A DNA stretch of 64,000 nt, from assembly GCA_035582835.1 (NCBI GenBank), contig JAYKAV010002308.1, positions 229,684 through 293,683 on the forward strand, in the 5' to 3' direction. A program made the position numbers and the translations under genes. Position 1 is the stretch's first letter. Each line of letters starts with the position of its first letter. The notes beneath the pieces are model-generated. The model worked only from the letters and a program-made list of their open reading frames with translations. It was not told the DNA's origin and searched no databases. This document shows, piece after piece, positions 52,141 to 62,109 of this stretch. This DNA is from Phoebastria nigripes. Its lineage: Eukaryota; Chordata; Aves; Procellariiformes; Diomedeidae.

Positions 52141-52720
52141 TAACAGCCAGAACATCACCAAGCTAGAACGTCTTGGTGATATTCTGGAAAAAGAAGTAGC
52201 CGGCCACAATATATCTCACTTTGCATCACGTATATTTTGGTTTTTAGGCTCCTCTGTTCAGAGAGTCTCTTCAACTCCCTGATTATCCCACCAACCTAGC
52301 ACTTGAGATTTGACGTTTCCAGGTAATCCTTCCCTGCTCTTAAGTGCCAATGTAGGAATAGAGATGAAACAGCTCAACGTAGTGTTGAACGTGGAACTCT
52401 TTGTGCTTGCTGTCGAGGATGGGAGAGCAGGGATGGACGTGAACAGGGGCAGGTAGCTGGGCACCACACACAGCTTTCTTCTCACATGGCTAAGACTCTG
52501 CGTGCAGATGCTAGACCCTGCACCCCACCTGTGCAGCCTCTAGGGAGGGGATACCCTGCCAAGAGCCTGCTGGCGGTGTCTCCCAGTGCAGTTGTTTCTG
52601 AGGGCAGGCAACCTGTCCTGCTGCCACAACACGGGGACGCAGACGTGTGAGCAGAGGGTGACCCCGCTCGCCCCCTTTCCCCGGCCTGCCTGTGCCCAGA
52701 GCCTCGTCTCCTGGAAGCAC
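52140..52720. other. Transition from AT-rich flank to CpG-rich block
   Basis: No gene seen. Base composition rises from AT-rich to GC-rich over a few hundred bases. This marks the left shoulder of the CpG-island cluster. Confidence 0.5.
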
Positions 52721-54410
52721 CCCGGCCGGGAAGCACTGGCTCACACCCGCCGCAGACCCCCCCGCGCTGCGCTTAGCCCCCGGGGCCGGCCCGGGCAGGG
52801 GTAGCCGCGGGCGGGGCGGGGCGGGGNNNNNNNNNNNNNNNNNNNNNNNNNNNNNNNNNNNNNNNNNNNNNNNNNNNNNNNNNNNNNNNNNNNNNNNNNN
52901 NNNNNNNNNNNNNNNNNNNNNNNNNNNNNNNNNNNNNNNNNNNNNNNNNNNNNNNNNNNNNNNNNNNNNNNNNNNNNNNNNNNNNNNNNNNNNNNNNNNN
53001 NNNNNNNNNNNNNNNNNNNNNNNNNNNNNNNNNNNNNNNNNNNNNNNNNNNNNNNNNNNNNNNNNNNNNNNNNNNNNNNNNNNNNNNNNNNNNNNNNNNN
53101 NNNNNNNNNNNNNNNNNNNNNNNNNNNNNNNNNNNNNNNNNNNNGGCGCGGGCCAGGGCCGGGGAAGCGGGGCCGGCGGAGCGGCCGCCCCCGGCCGGGC
53201 GAGGCGGTGGCTGCCGGGAGACAAAAGGCCGCCGTGTGTCCGCCTCTGCGGCAGCGCGGGGTNCGCGGCCGCTCCCCCTCCTCGGGCAGCCTGCGGCAGG
53301 GACGGGGTCCACCGCCCTGGCCGCAGCCCAGCTTCCCTCCCCGCCTCGCTGCGGCGTGGAGCTCCGAGAAAAGACCGTCTTGTTACTAACGGTAATAGGC
53401 GGCCGTGCGCCGGAGCGGGTGCCGAAGCCCGTGTGAACGGTGTTAACCCCAGGTAGAAAGCGGAGAGAGGGAATAAAGCGAGTCCTTAACAAACCGGTGT
53501 TCAGGTGTGGTGGGAAAAAGAAAGGGAGCGGCCGCCTTTTATTGGGCACTGAAGCTCCTGAATTATGAGTAACAATAACTAGATCGCTTTAACAGCATGT
53601 CGTGCATTACCGAGTAAGTGGTGCCGAGGCATGCGGGGGCACGGCACAGCGTGGCTGCGGGAGTGGCACCGGGCGGTGCCCAAGGTTCCCGCTGTCCCCG
53701 CAGGAGCAGAAAGCATCCCTTTGGGGTAGGGGGCGCGGGGCTGGGGCGGTGGGGAGGGAGGGGCTGCTGTCGGGCTGCCCCCTCGCAGCCGCCGCCGCAG
53801 ACCCCCTGGCTTCCCCGGGAGGTTTCCCTGGGACCGGGAGCGAGAGAGGCAAACTCTCAAGTTGTGCCCGGGGAAAAGTTGCCCGGCTGGGGGGAGTCGG
53901 GCGGGATCCTGAGCGCCGGCACCCGGCTGGCCCTGTTTGGTGCTGGGTTCTTGCCTTGTTCCTCGGCAAACCCGGGAAAAGGGCGGGCTTTGCCTAGGAA
54001 GCTTCCCGTAGTCGTATGGAGAGAAGGGGAGAAAGAAAACATGTCTTCAGAGTGGCACCTCGTCTTGTTCTGTCTTCTGCTCTTCTGGCCAGGGCTGGAA
54101 GAGGGGCTGAGGACCGCAGGAGCAGTGCTCCGTGCCCAGCCTGGTGCCGGCTTTCTCCGCTCGTAGCCCCTCCCAAAGAAACACGTCCGAGCCCTCGTGC
54201 TGAAGAATCAAAACCAACAAAAGTTGGTTCTTTTCCGAAAAGGGGCCTGGGGGGGTGCCGAGCCCGGCGGCTCCCGCCTGCCTCACGCTCGGCGGCGCGG
54301 AGCGCTCGCCGCGGCTGGGACTTGACCTGCAGAGGGCAATAGTTGGACGCGAATGCTAACAAAGGCGGCGAGGCTCGTTGGCTCGGCACCGTGGCCGGGA
54401 CCCAAGAATG
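52720..54410. promoter_or_regulatory. CpG island 1 (contains assembly gap)
   Basis: Dense CpG dinucleotides and GC boxes, including GGGCGGGGCGGGGCGGGG immediately left of the N gap, mark a CpG island. Blocks such as GCGGCCGCCCCCGGCC occur to its right. CpG islands of this size normally mark promoters of housekeeping or developmental genes (established). The 318-base gap falls in the most GC-rich part, so a first exon or core promoter could be hidden there. CCCCAG|GTAGAAAG near 53,450 is a possible splice donor, but it is unsupported by other evidence. Confidence 0.75.
52827..53144. other. Assembly gap (318 N)
   Basis: A run of 318 Ns is flanked on both sides by extremely GC-rich sequence, the classic setting for sequence dropout. 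Frames that appear to cross the gap are meaningless. Confidence 0.99.
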
Positions 54411-54715
54411 CTGTGTAGGTAGGCAGCGGTGCTTAATTAATGTATATTGAAACAAAAGATCGGGTAAATTGTTTGATTTGCCTTTAGGCTACGTTTTCAA
54501 GGCTAATCTAATTCATAACTGTTAGAGTTATTCTAAAGAGATTAACACAAACTTCCAGGACAGGCATGCAGTTAACTCCAGAACTACCCTGAACACTAAT
54601 TGTTTACCGGAACATTCACATTCAGCCGCTTGGATTCGTATTATTAGCGTTATTATTCTCTGCTAATCAGATAGGAGAGGTGGAAACGAACGGGAGCTTT
54701 CCTAATTGTTGTAGC
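54410..54715. other. AT-rich gap between CpG islands
   Basis: About 300 bases of AT-rich, CpG-poor, stop-dense sequence with several TAAT/TTAAT cores. No exon is recognised. Confidence 0.5.
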
Positions 54716-54960
54716 GATTGACAGGGCGACCGCGCAGACTTTGTAGGAGGAGGCGGCAGCCGCCCGGCGCCCTGCGCGGCGGTGACGGGCGCGTCGCGCC
54801 TGGCGATTGTCCTCGGGGCCGGGTCGCTGCCGTTCAGCACCGGGCGGGAGGACAGCGCCCGGCCCCGGCCCCGGCCCCGCTCTCCCGCCGCCCCCGGCCG
54901 CGCAGCCCGGCCCGGCGCCTTAGCCCGGGGCTGGAGTGGGCTGGGGAGGAATTCGCCTCC
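54715..54960. promoter_or_regulatory. CpG island 2
   Basis: A compact CpG-rich block contains a CCCGGCCCCGGCCCCGG-type tandem. Just upstream, at about 54,715, is GCGATTGACAGG, which resembles a PBX/MEIS-type (TGATTGACAG) site. About 300 bases of AT-rich sequence separate it from island 1. Confidence 0.6.
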
Positions 54961-56640
54961 CATTTGTTCTAGCAGCGTTTTCCCCCGCTGGTGACGGATT
55001 TATTAGGGAGTGGAAAAGAGCACCCCGACGGGCGCACTTTGTCTCCCCGTCTGTGTGTGTAGACGCGGCTGCCGTAGACGTCTGCGGCTTGTGTACATAT
55101 ACTGCTTTAATAATTACATATACGTCTCTATAACCTCATTATTCAGGAAACACTAGAAAACGCGAGCAAATTGGAGTGTTGGCAGCAGGGGTGTTTGCAG
55201 GTCTGGATGCACACTCCGTCTCTTCCCAATTCGCCGCCCCCTTCCTCCCCCCCTCCCCAAATCATATTTATCTGAGATTATGTCAAATTTCAGTGATCGG
55301 AAATGTCTTGCCCAAAAGCCATTCCCGCTGGAAAAAGTCAAAAGGGTTCCTGGCATTAAAACGACCTTGCGTCATTCCTGATGAAATTAGCAGCGCTGCA
55401 TGTTTAGAGCTTTGCTATGGATGCACTTTGGTCATAGTAAGAAGTGAGAGATTTGGGGTTTAACCCCCCATCTGAGCGGGAGCCGTCTGCTTCACTAGCT
55501 GCGAATCCTGAGACCGGCACTCGAAAGCGCCTTAGACCCGCAGTCCATTTTTTACTTGTCTTTAAGTGCAAGCGATGGGAATTGCTAACCTCGGCTAAGA
55601 AAATTTCATTTCCCCCATCCTGCTAAACGGTTCTGGTCGACATATGTTTGTTATCAGAGAGAGGTGCTATGAACACAGAGCCATTTTCTTAGCAGCTCTT
55701 TGACTCTGTGTTACCATAGTCCCACACGGCATTGGTCCTTTCCCGTTGGGAAGTCATGAATAAGAGACTATGAAGCTTGCACGTCAGATCTTCCTCAATT
55801 AATCCACCATTAGCATGTTTGGGATCCTCTACTGGATGGTTAACAGCAGCTTTGGTAACTGTATGCTGTCCATACCCAATTATGCTCTGCTAAAAATGAA
55901 CTCTGCAGAACAACCTTCCTGAGCTGTCAGTGTCTCCCGTTTTCCTATTTTAACGCTTGTGTGTAGTGGCAGGCGACAGATGGTGTAGATCAGATCGATT
56001 TGATTGCATTAGGCGATTTTTTTTTCCTCGTCTCCCCCCCGACTCCTTTTCTGGAAGCCCACATTCATCTGAAAGGCGATCGCCGGGGACACGGGAAGCA
56101 AGAGCAGCCGCCGATGTGTGAAAGCAACGAGACATGGCCAGCCAGAGGCGCCGGGGTCCCTTCCCGGGGTTTGTTAACATGGTAATCCGGCACCAGGAGA
56201 GAAAGCTGCTTTCTGCTGCCCAGAGCCCATTCCCCATCGCACAGCAGATGACTCTCTGGTTTTACACACAGTTGGAGTTCTGCTCGAAACCTGGATTTAA
56301 AGGGTAAGCGCTTCAATAAAGGTGGATTTCTTGGTGGTTACTCGGGTAGGTGGCGAAAGGAGCGAGCTCCCCCCGATTTTAAAAAGAGGCTGCCTTTGAG
56401 CAGGAATGAATATTTTCTTCCTTCCTCCTTTCTTTCCTTTCCCTTTCACCAGCGAGCCCCCTAATTCAGAACAATTTCTCGCACGGAAAGACATCGCGCC
56501 TCTCTATTGACGGATGGGATCGATATTCCCCCCTCTGAAATTTGCTTTTCGTGGCAAACCCGAGCTCTGCTCAGAGCTCCGCTCCTGATAGCTTAATTGT
56601 TTAATTCCCTCCATCCGTTCCCCTCCCTTCTGTCTCCCCC
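54960..56640. other. Mixed-composition inter-island region with a possible 5' exon donor
   Basis: Moderate GC with scattered CpGs and no recognised coding sequence. At 56,303/56,304 AAAGG|GTAAGCG is a good splice-donor match. It would suit the end of a 5'-UTR exon of the gene whose exon-like segments lie at 58.8-59.4 kb. The exon start cannot be placed from sequence alone. Confidence 0.4.
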
Positions 56641-57230
56641 CGCCTCCCCGGGCACGGCAGAGGCGGTGGAGGTGCCCCCCGAGGCCCTTCCCCGGCCCCG
56701 CCGGGCTGAGGCTCCGGCACCCGGGCTGTTTCGGCGGGGGAGCGGGGCGGCAGCGCCGATAAACATGGCTTTCCGGAGCCGGTGAACAAAGGTATTTAAT
56801 GCCGAGGCGCGCCGCCACGGGCACCTCCCGCATGCGGCGGAGAAGGTGCGAGGCGGGCAGCGCGCCGGGGGTTTCGCTCCCCTGGTGCTCAGCGTGCCCG
56901 GGGGTGCGTGTGCGCCCGGGCGCGCGGGTGCCGGCGTGGGCAGGGGCGCGGGGGTGGGCAGGGACCCGCCGGCGGGAGGAGGCGCGGGGGAGCGGGCGGC
57001 CGCGGGGAGCGGCGCGGCGGCGCTGGGCGCTGTCCGGCGCCGCGGGTGCTGAAGGGCCCGGCGGGCCGGGCCGGGCCGGGCCGGTGCGGGGGGACCGCGG
57101 CGGCGGGGCTGGGCAGGGGAAGTTTCGGAAGGCGCTGTATTGGCGGGGGAGTGGGGGGATGCTTTTCAGGGAGGGGAAGGGCAGTGTCAGGTGGACATAG
57201 CGAGAATACGGCTGGCGCCGCGCGGGTCGT
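56640..57230. promoter_or_regulatory. CpG island 3
   Basis: Very dense CpG and GC-box-like sequence, including a GGGCC pentamer run at about 57,058-57,084. The neighbouring A-run at 57,262-57,278 marks its end. It probably belongs to a multi-part promoter with islands 1, 2, 4 and 5. ACAAAG|GTATTT near 56,790 is a weak donor candidate. Open frames in this block, on both strands, are long only because high GC lacks stops. Confidence 0.7.
57058..57084 (+). repeat. (GGGCC)n short tandem repeat
   Basis: Four to five GGGCC/CCGGG pentamers in tandem inside CpG island 3. The run is GC-only and short. Confidence 0.7.
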
Positions 57231-58320
57231 CTTTTCCCCGAGAACAGCATTCTTTAATATTTAAAAAAAAAAAAAAAACACCCCAAAGTTTGGATTTCTG
57301 CCTAATTCTCTATGCATTTGTGGAGCGCCTCCAAATTTCGGAGAATATCGGTCTAGGTGTATCACTGTAGAGTGTTTTCGCCACGACTCGGTGCATTTTA
57401 CTTTTTCAAACGGCTTTTGTTCGAGTTGAAGGAAACCCACTGCATCAGTTGTTTGAGTTCCAACGCCAGCTAATGGGGTTACAGCCTTCAATTTCACAGC
57501 GGGGAAAAATTACAGTGTTTGTTATTTACTTTCCATCTGCCATTTAAAATGCAACTTGAAAGCTTGCTGTGCTAGAGGAATATAGGAAATTACAGCTAAA
57601 ATGAGATTAAAATAGAGGAGAGTGAGTTGGAAATTTTTTTTTTATTTATTTAAGGTAACGTGGCTATCAAAGTATTTTTTTTTTCTCTCTTTGTTTTTCT
57701 CTTTTCTTTCAAATTCAGACAAGAGTCTGTGTTACAAAACAAATGCTGTCTTCTCGTACGTTTTCATAGGAAGCATAGTGGTAATATGTCAAGGAAGGCA
57801 AGAGCTCATGTTAAGGAAGGAATCTGTAGAAAAAGCAAGCATCTTGTATTAATTTCAATTGGAATCTAATCAACAAGCTGGTCAGTTACGGATTGCAGTG
57901 GATAATGAGAGCTGTGCGTGCTGCATAATTACTCATGGCTGAAGAAGTGCGGAGTACCCCTGCTATGTGCGGGTTTTGGCCGTGCATTGCTAGTTTCATC
58001 CCCCCCTCCCCATCACTCACACAGAAGCTGTCCTTAGCATCAGGAGCCGGGGTGAAATAACCCGGAGAAGTTCCTAATCGCCAGGCGAAGTGTGCTGTGC
58101 CATGACGTTGCAGAGATCCTTTCTATTTAGTTGGCGAACAATAAACGTTTATTATCACCGCGGCAGATCATCAGACAAAGCTTCCCCCCTCCCGCCTCCC
58201 CCAAGTACGAGCGCTGCTGATAAGGGAACTGCTCCGGGTGACAGGCAGAGCCGCAGGCGCCATTTGGAAATAACTTCTTTTATTATTATTTTTTTTTCCC
58301 CCGGTTCGCCTTTTGCAAAC
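57230..58320. other. AT-rich inter-island region
   Basis: Contains an A-run (57,262-57,278) and T-rich tracts (about 57,635-57,720). No exon with convincing paired splice sites is seen. It is probably intron or promoter-flanking DNA. Confidence 0.5.
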
Positions 58321-58470
58321 ACTCGCGGGGAGGTGGCAGGTGTCGGTGCGGAGGTGCGCTGCCGCTGCCGCTGCCCCCGCCCGCCGCCGCCGCGGAGCCG
58401 CCTGCCCGGCTCGGCGCCTCGCAGGCACTGGGCTCTGCCGTTCGGGCACACGCGGGGAGCGAAGTGCGCT
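58320..58470. promoter_or_regulatory. CpG island 4 with CTCF-like site
   Basis: A short CpG-rich block with CCGCCGCCGCCGCGG. At 58,326-58,339 the 14-mer CGGGGAGGTGGCAG matches the CTCF core pattern CCGCGNGGNGGCAG at all but two specified positions. CTCF sites near CpG promoters commonly act in chromatin looping (established). Whether this one is bound is unknown. Confidence 0.5.
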
Positions 58471-58793
58471 GAATTTGTACTTTGAAGCGTTTTTCGCCTT
58501 AGATTTTTAGGGCACTAGGGATAGGGAGGCCTGGCAGAGGAGTGCGTCTGCTGAGCTCGGAGCCTTTGCTATTTCTTTCTTTGATTTTCTTTCTCTTCAT
58601 CGCTTTCTTTTCCGCCCTCCCTCCTCTTGGTAGCACATCGAGTCAGTGTGAGTCAGGACTTGTAAAATGCATTTCCAAAGCCCAGATGAAAAGTCTCTCA
58701 GGCGTGGCTGCTGCTTTATCGGAGCTCTCCCAAGCCCACCTATGCAAACAGATTTGTAATATTTGTGTGCTTAACCGTGCATCTCTTTTACAG

Positions 58794-58908
58794 GAATCTG
58801 TTGCTGCGTGTGACATCTCTTGCAAGCTCCCAGAGAGAATTGATGGAGCATACAGCTAGGGAATAGGATGCCAGAGAAGCACAGAGGAAGAAACCAGGCA
58901 TTCACCAG
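58794..58908 (+). other. Candidate exon of the CpG-island gene (unidentified)
   Basis: A 115-base segment is preceded by a textbook acceptor: a branch-like CTTAAC, then ATCTCTTTTACAG ending at 58,793. It is followed by CACCAG|GTAAAC. An ATG at 58,868 opens a frame that runs off the exon in phase 2 and continues in the next exon-like segment. A short upstream ATG frame (7 codons from about 58,844) stops before it. It may be a 5'-UTR exon with upstream ORFs or a short N-terminal coding exon. It lies within the CpG-island cluster, between islands 4 and 5. I cannot name the gene. Confidence 0.45.
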
Positions 58909-59164
58909 GTAAACTCAACCTTACTTTGATTTATTTCCTTTTACCTCGCCTGCAAGACCTTGCCCGCTCCAGTAAGGCAGCAGGAGAGCAGAGGGACTGT
59001 ACGCGTGTGTATTAAACGCCTGCTCCTCTCGTTTGCCTCCGCAGGATGGGAAGGTTCAGCGTCCATTGGATATGGGACAAGATCACTCGGCAACCCTTGT
59101 GGATTCTCCTTCTTCTAGAGGGGAATTATAGTTATGGATTTATTGTCCCGGTGCAGCACTTCCA

Positions 59165-59187
59165 CCAGCAGCAGCAGCAACAGCAGC
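59165..59187 (+). repeat. Short CAG/CAA tract
   Basis: An interrupted CAG run with one CAA, coding for seven glutamines in one frame and serine/asparagine in another. It is short and unlikely to be unstable. Confidence 0.8.
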
Positions 59188-59289
59188 GGCTTTCTGACTC
59201 TCTTCGGTGACGGGTATTCTTGGGTGGATAATACGGATTACGTTGTTATTGCTTAAGAATACGCGTAGTCGAGGAGAGTACCGGCGGCG

Positions 59290-59306
59290 GGCAGGCAGGC
59301 AGGCAG
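59290..59306 (+). repeat. (GGCA)n tetranucleotide run
   Basis: Four GGCA units lie within the 3' part of the candidate exon, next to GGCGGCGGG. Simple repeat. Confidence 0.7.
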
Positions 59307-59389
59307 CGCGACCGCCCCCAGCCCACCAGCTGGCTCCTAACCTCCTCTAGTTGCCAAGGTAGCACCTTTTCCATCTTTTCCTACGCTTT

Positions 59390-60115
59390 GCGATGTTGCA
59401 CTCTGTCTGTGTCTCTGCCCGGGCGGGGGGAGCTCGGACGCCCTGTCCCCTGCGGAGGGGGGTGCCCGCGAGTGTGTGTGTGTGTGTGTGCGTGGGCGCA
59501 AGCACCGGGCTGGGGAAGGCCGGGGAAAGGCTTGCCCAGCCTCGCAGGAGCACCCCGCGGGCGACCCTGGCCCGCCGGAGGCTGCGGGCAGGGGCTGACC
59601 GGGGGAGCCGGGGCCGCTGCGGGGTGCGCCTCCGCAGGCAGCGCTCGGCAGGCTGCGCCGGGGCCGGGGGGAAGGTGCTCGCCCCGTCCGGAAAGCCCCG
59701 GTGCCCCGGCACACGGCCGGCAGCCCCCAGCCCGCGCCGCGCCCGGCGCCCGCGGCCCCTTGCCCCTCTTCGGCGGGGAGCGCGGGGCGGGGATGGGGGG
59801 ACCGGGGCGGCCGGCCCCGCCTGCCGGCGGGTCCCCACCCCCGGGACACGGGTTGCCCGCAGGGCCGGGGCGGCCCCGGCTCCGCCCGCACCCGCCGGCG
59901 CAGCCCGGAGTGCCGCCCCCCGCCGCGGCCGCGGCCCCCGCGCCCACAGCAGGCGGGTCGTGCGGGGCTGGGGGCAGCCCGCGGGCCGGGAGGTGCCGAG
60001 CACCCGTGCAAGCGAGGCAAGGGGCACCCNGCACGGCCGTGGCTGCGCCCTGCCCCCCGGGGAAGCCCCTGTTCCCTGGCTGCCGAGGGGTCCGGCCACC
60101 TGGCAGGGCCACTAC
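59390..60115. promoter_or_regulatory. CpG island 5
   Basis: About 0.7 kb of extremely CpG-dense sequence immediately follows the candidate second exon. It contains a (GT)9-10 run and many GC boxes. Long open frames on both strands here share no motif with known proteins and are expected in stop-poor GC sequence. The island could be an alternative or intragenic promoter, or the true core promoter if the exons upstream are alternative. Confidence 0.7.
59472..59490 (+). repeat. (GT)n microsatellite in CpG island 5
   Basis: Nine to ten GT units embedded in CpG-rich sequence. On the - strand it reads (CA)n. Confidence 0.85.
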
Positions 60116-61950
60116 TGGGGAGTCGGTTGTGGCCGATTGCTTCGAGGGGGTGATGCTCCTCTTGCCCCCTTATCCTCATTCCGCAGTACCGAGCTGGTGA
60201 GGGCAGGATTAAGAATCCACCTTCACACCAGCCCCAGCTCAGCAGGTTGGGAAGCACCCAGCCGAATGCAGAGCTTGTCAGCCTCTGAGGCCCCAGGTTG
60301 AGATAGACGTTCAGGGCCAGGGCCGAGGGGTTGTTTCCCCCCCTCTGGAGCTCAGGCAGTGGCTTCTTCGCCACCCCAAAGAGCTCAGGACTCCCCAAAT
60401 GCTACTTGCAGCTGGGCAGGTAGGAGACACAACCAAGGGAGTGTTGATTCCCATTACTGGCCAAGCCATGCCCCATCTCTTTAACACAGAAGAAGAGGTG
60501 CATCTGTCCCTCTCTCCAGTCTCAGCAGCAGGGCACGGGCTTTGGTTAAAAGCCTGGTCAGCCTTTCAGATGCTGTGCTTAGGAAAATCCAGGCATAGCA
60601 TTCATACTTCCAGTCTTTTTTCCCCTGCTCCACTGCCCCCAAGACTGGCAGAGACAGGGAGCGGGGTGTGATCATCCCTATGTTTCCCCATTCGAGACCT
60701 CTCCACACGCCCAGATGATCCCAGGTCCTGTTGCCACGTAGCCACAATTGTGAGACCAGATTTCAGCCTTAAGCGAATTAGATCAGAAGCCATTTTGAAG
60801 CAAGACCAAGAGTACTGTGATGAGATAGCCCTTTTGAATGGATCCTTCCCCAAGCTTAGCTATGATGAGGCTAAGAATGATTTTTAACACGGACAAGCCA
60901 GACATGGGGTGATCGTTAAGTTGCGAGTGCGAGGCGGGATGATGGAGAATGTCTTTCTCTCTGTCTCTTGATCAGCGACTGAAAGGCCATCTATGTTCTG
61001 CTTAATTATTTCCAACAACTGCCAAAGGAATCTTACTCTGTTGCCTTCGGTAGCAAGTGGAGCACTCGTTGTTACACAGACGTGTGGATCTGTTATTCTT
61101 TAGACACATCTTTGATGCAAGCACTCTGATCCTCGTGTTTCTCTAATACCACTTGAAAGCAGATTTTTTTCTTGTAGTTTAGTATGTTCAACAGCCTCAG
61201 AAATAATGTTAAACTATGCTTTAAAAAGACACGATCAGCTGCTAAATCATAGTCAGTTCAGCACCGTAACAGCCACATTCACAAGTGCTGCAGGAACAGC
61301 GATGGAAACACTATTTTAAACATCCAGGTTTGTATTACAAACCTTCCTCTGATCTGAGCTTTTAGTTGACATTTTCCCTTGAGTCATGACTTAGAATATT
61401 ATCAGGAGTTCCCATTTCATCACATAAAGGATGTGGTTTTGTTTGCTCTTTGCTTGGTTGAGTATCTTGTGCAGTATGGATTGGACTGGTAGCCATAAAT
61501 ACAAGCTTAGCAAAATGTTTCTTTATACCTGGTTTCTTCTAGTTGCTTTCTGTTTAGCGTGATGAGCTGGTTTTGCTGAATAATGCCTTAATGACAGGGC
61601 TGATGCATTTTTAATGCATGTACTCTTTGTCATTGTCAAAATTAACATTTTGATGATTGTAGATTTCTCTTCTCTAAAATCTTTTGGGAATTGCTATGAT
61701 ATGTGGGTTAAAAGAGTGAAACTGTAAGGTTCGATCAGAGAAATACTGGATATGCTCACCAAAATAATTATAAAATACTGTGTAAAGGCTCAAGAGCATA
61801 AGGGCTCTTAGAATGATGTTTCCCAATAGCACAATCTCAGAGTGGCTCTCCCTGTTCATTAGCAGTTCCTGGGGTCTGTCACGTATGTATATTGAAGGAC
61901 AGAAGCAGTCGTTTCTGAACAACAGATCTCTAAGAAGAGACTATTTATAT
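60115..61950. other. Non-coding, probable intron 1 of the CpG-island gene
   Basis: Composition falls back to AT-rich within a few hundred bases of island 5. No exon with paired strong splice signals or recognisable peptide is seen. The position downstream of the candidate + strand exons makes intron the likely identity, by inference. Confidence 0.4.
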
Positions 61951-61951
61951 T

Positions 61952-62108
61952 GTGGGCCTGATCCCAGGAATGCATGTAGCTTCCACGGGACTGCTCAGGG
62001 GAGCAAGGTTGCTCATGTTAAATCCAAAATATTTTGGGCCAAATCCTACCATTCAATGCAATAGCAAAGCCCCAATTGATTTCACTGCGGGAAAGATTAG
62101 ACCCCTAG
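61952..62108. repeat. Ancient amniote palindromic repeat-like segment
   Basis: The segment contains GTGGGCCTGATCCCAGG, then CCACGGGACTGCTCAGGGGA, then TTTTGGGCCAAATCCTACC, then ATTGATTTCACTGCGGGAAA. These phrases resemble old palindromic interspersed repeats common in turtles, crocodiles and birds ('gggcctgatcc...', 'gggactactcatg...', 'attgacttcaatggga'). Divergence is high and I cannot name the family. A RepeatMasker run with amniote ancestral repeats would confirm or reject it. Confidence 0.4.
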
Positions 62109-62109
62109 T

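Larger units (their letters stand above)
59045..59358 (+). other. Candidate second exon with continued 68-codon frame (unidentified)
   Basis: The acceptor is TCGTTTGCCTCCGCAG ending at 59,044. A possible donor is CCAAG|GTAGCA at 59,359. Joined to the segment ending at 58,908, the frame from the ATG at 58,868 passes the junction as an arginine codon followed at once by a second ATG (59,046). It then runs to a TGA at 59,208-59,210, 68 codons in all. The frame has a hydrophobic W-I-L-L-L-L stretch and a run of seven glutamines from a CAG-rich tract (59,165-59,187). It ends inside the exon, so it looks like an upstream ORF or micro-protein rather than the main protein. A second frame (ATG at 59,134, stop at 59,254-59,256, 40 codons) overlaps it. 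Confidence 0.4.

Noticed and set aside
52511..53549. Open frames of about 240-260 codons across 52.5-53.5 kb
   Set aside because: They cross the 318-base N gap, so their continuity is an artefact.
56504..57264. Proline/arginine-rich frames up to about 250 codons
   Set aside because: Frames are open on both strands within CpG island 3. No domain or splice support.
58542..58859. 105-codon frame that looks like a secreted Cys-containing protein with a signal peptide
   Set aside because: The apparent start is GTG, not ATG. The signal-peptide-like part lies upstream of the acceptor at 58,793, in what looks like intron. Only the last part overlaps the candidate exon.
59045..59256. Naming the CpG-island gene from the short peptide in the candidate exons
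   Set aside because: I could not match the peptide with confidence to any known family, so no gene symbol is given.
59337..60398. Long open frames on both strands (up to about 350 codons), proline-, arginine- and glycine-rich
   Set aside because: They lie in CpG island 5, where stop codons are rare. All frames are open at once and none has a recognisable motif.
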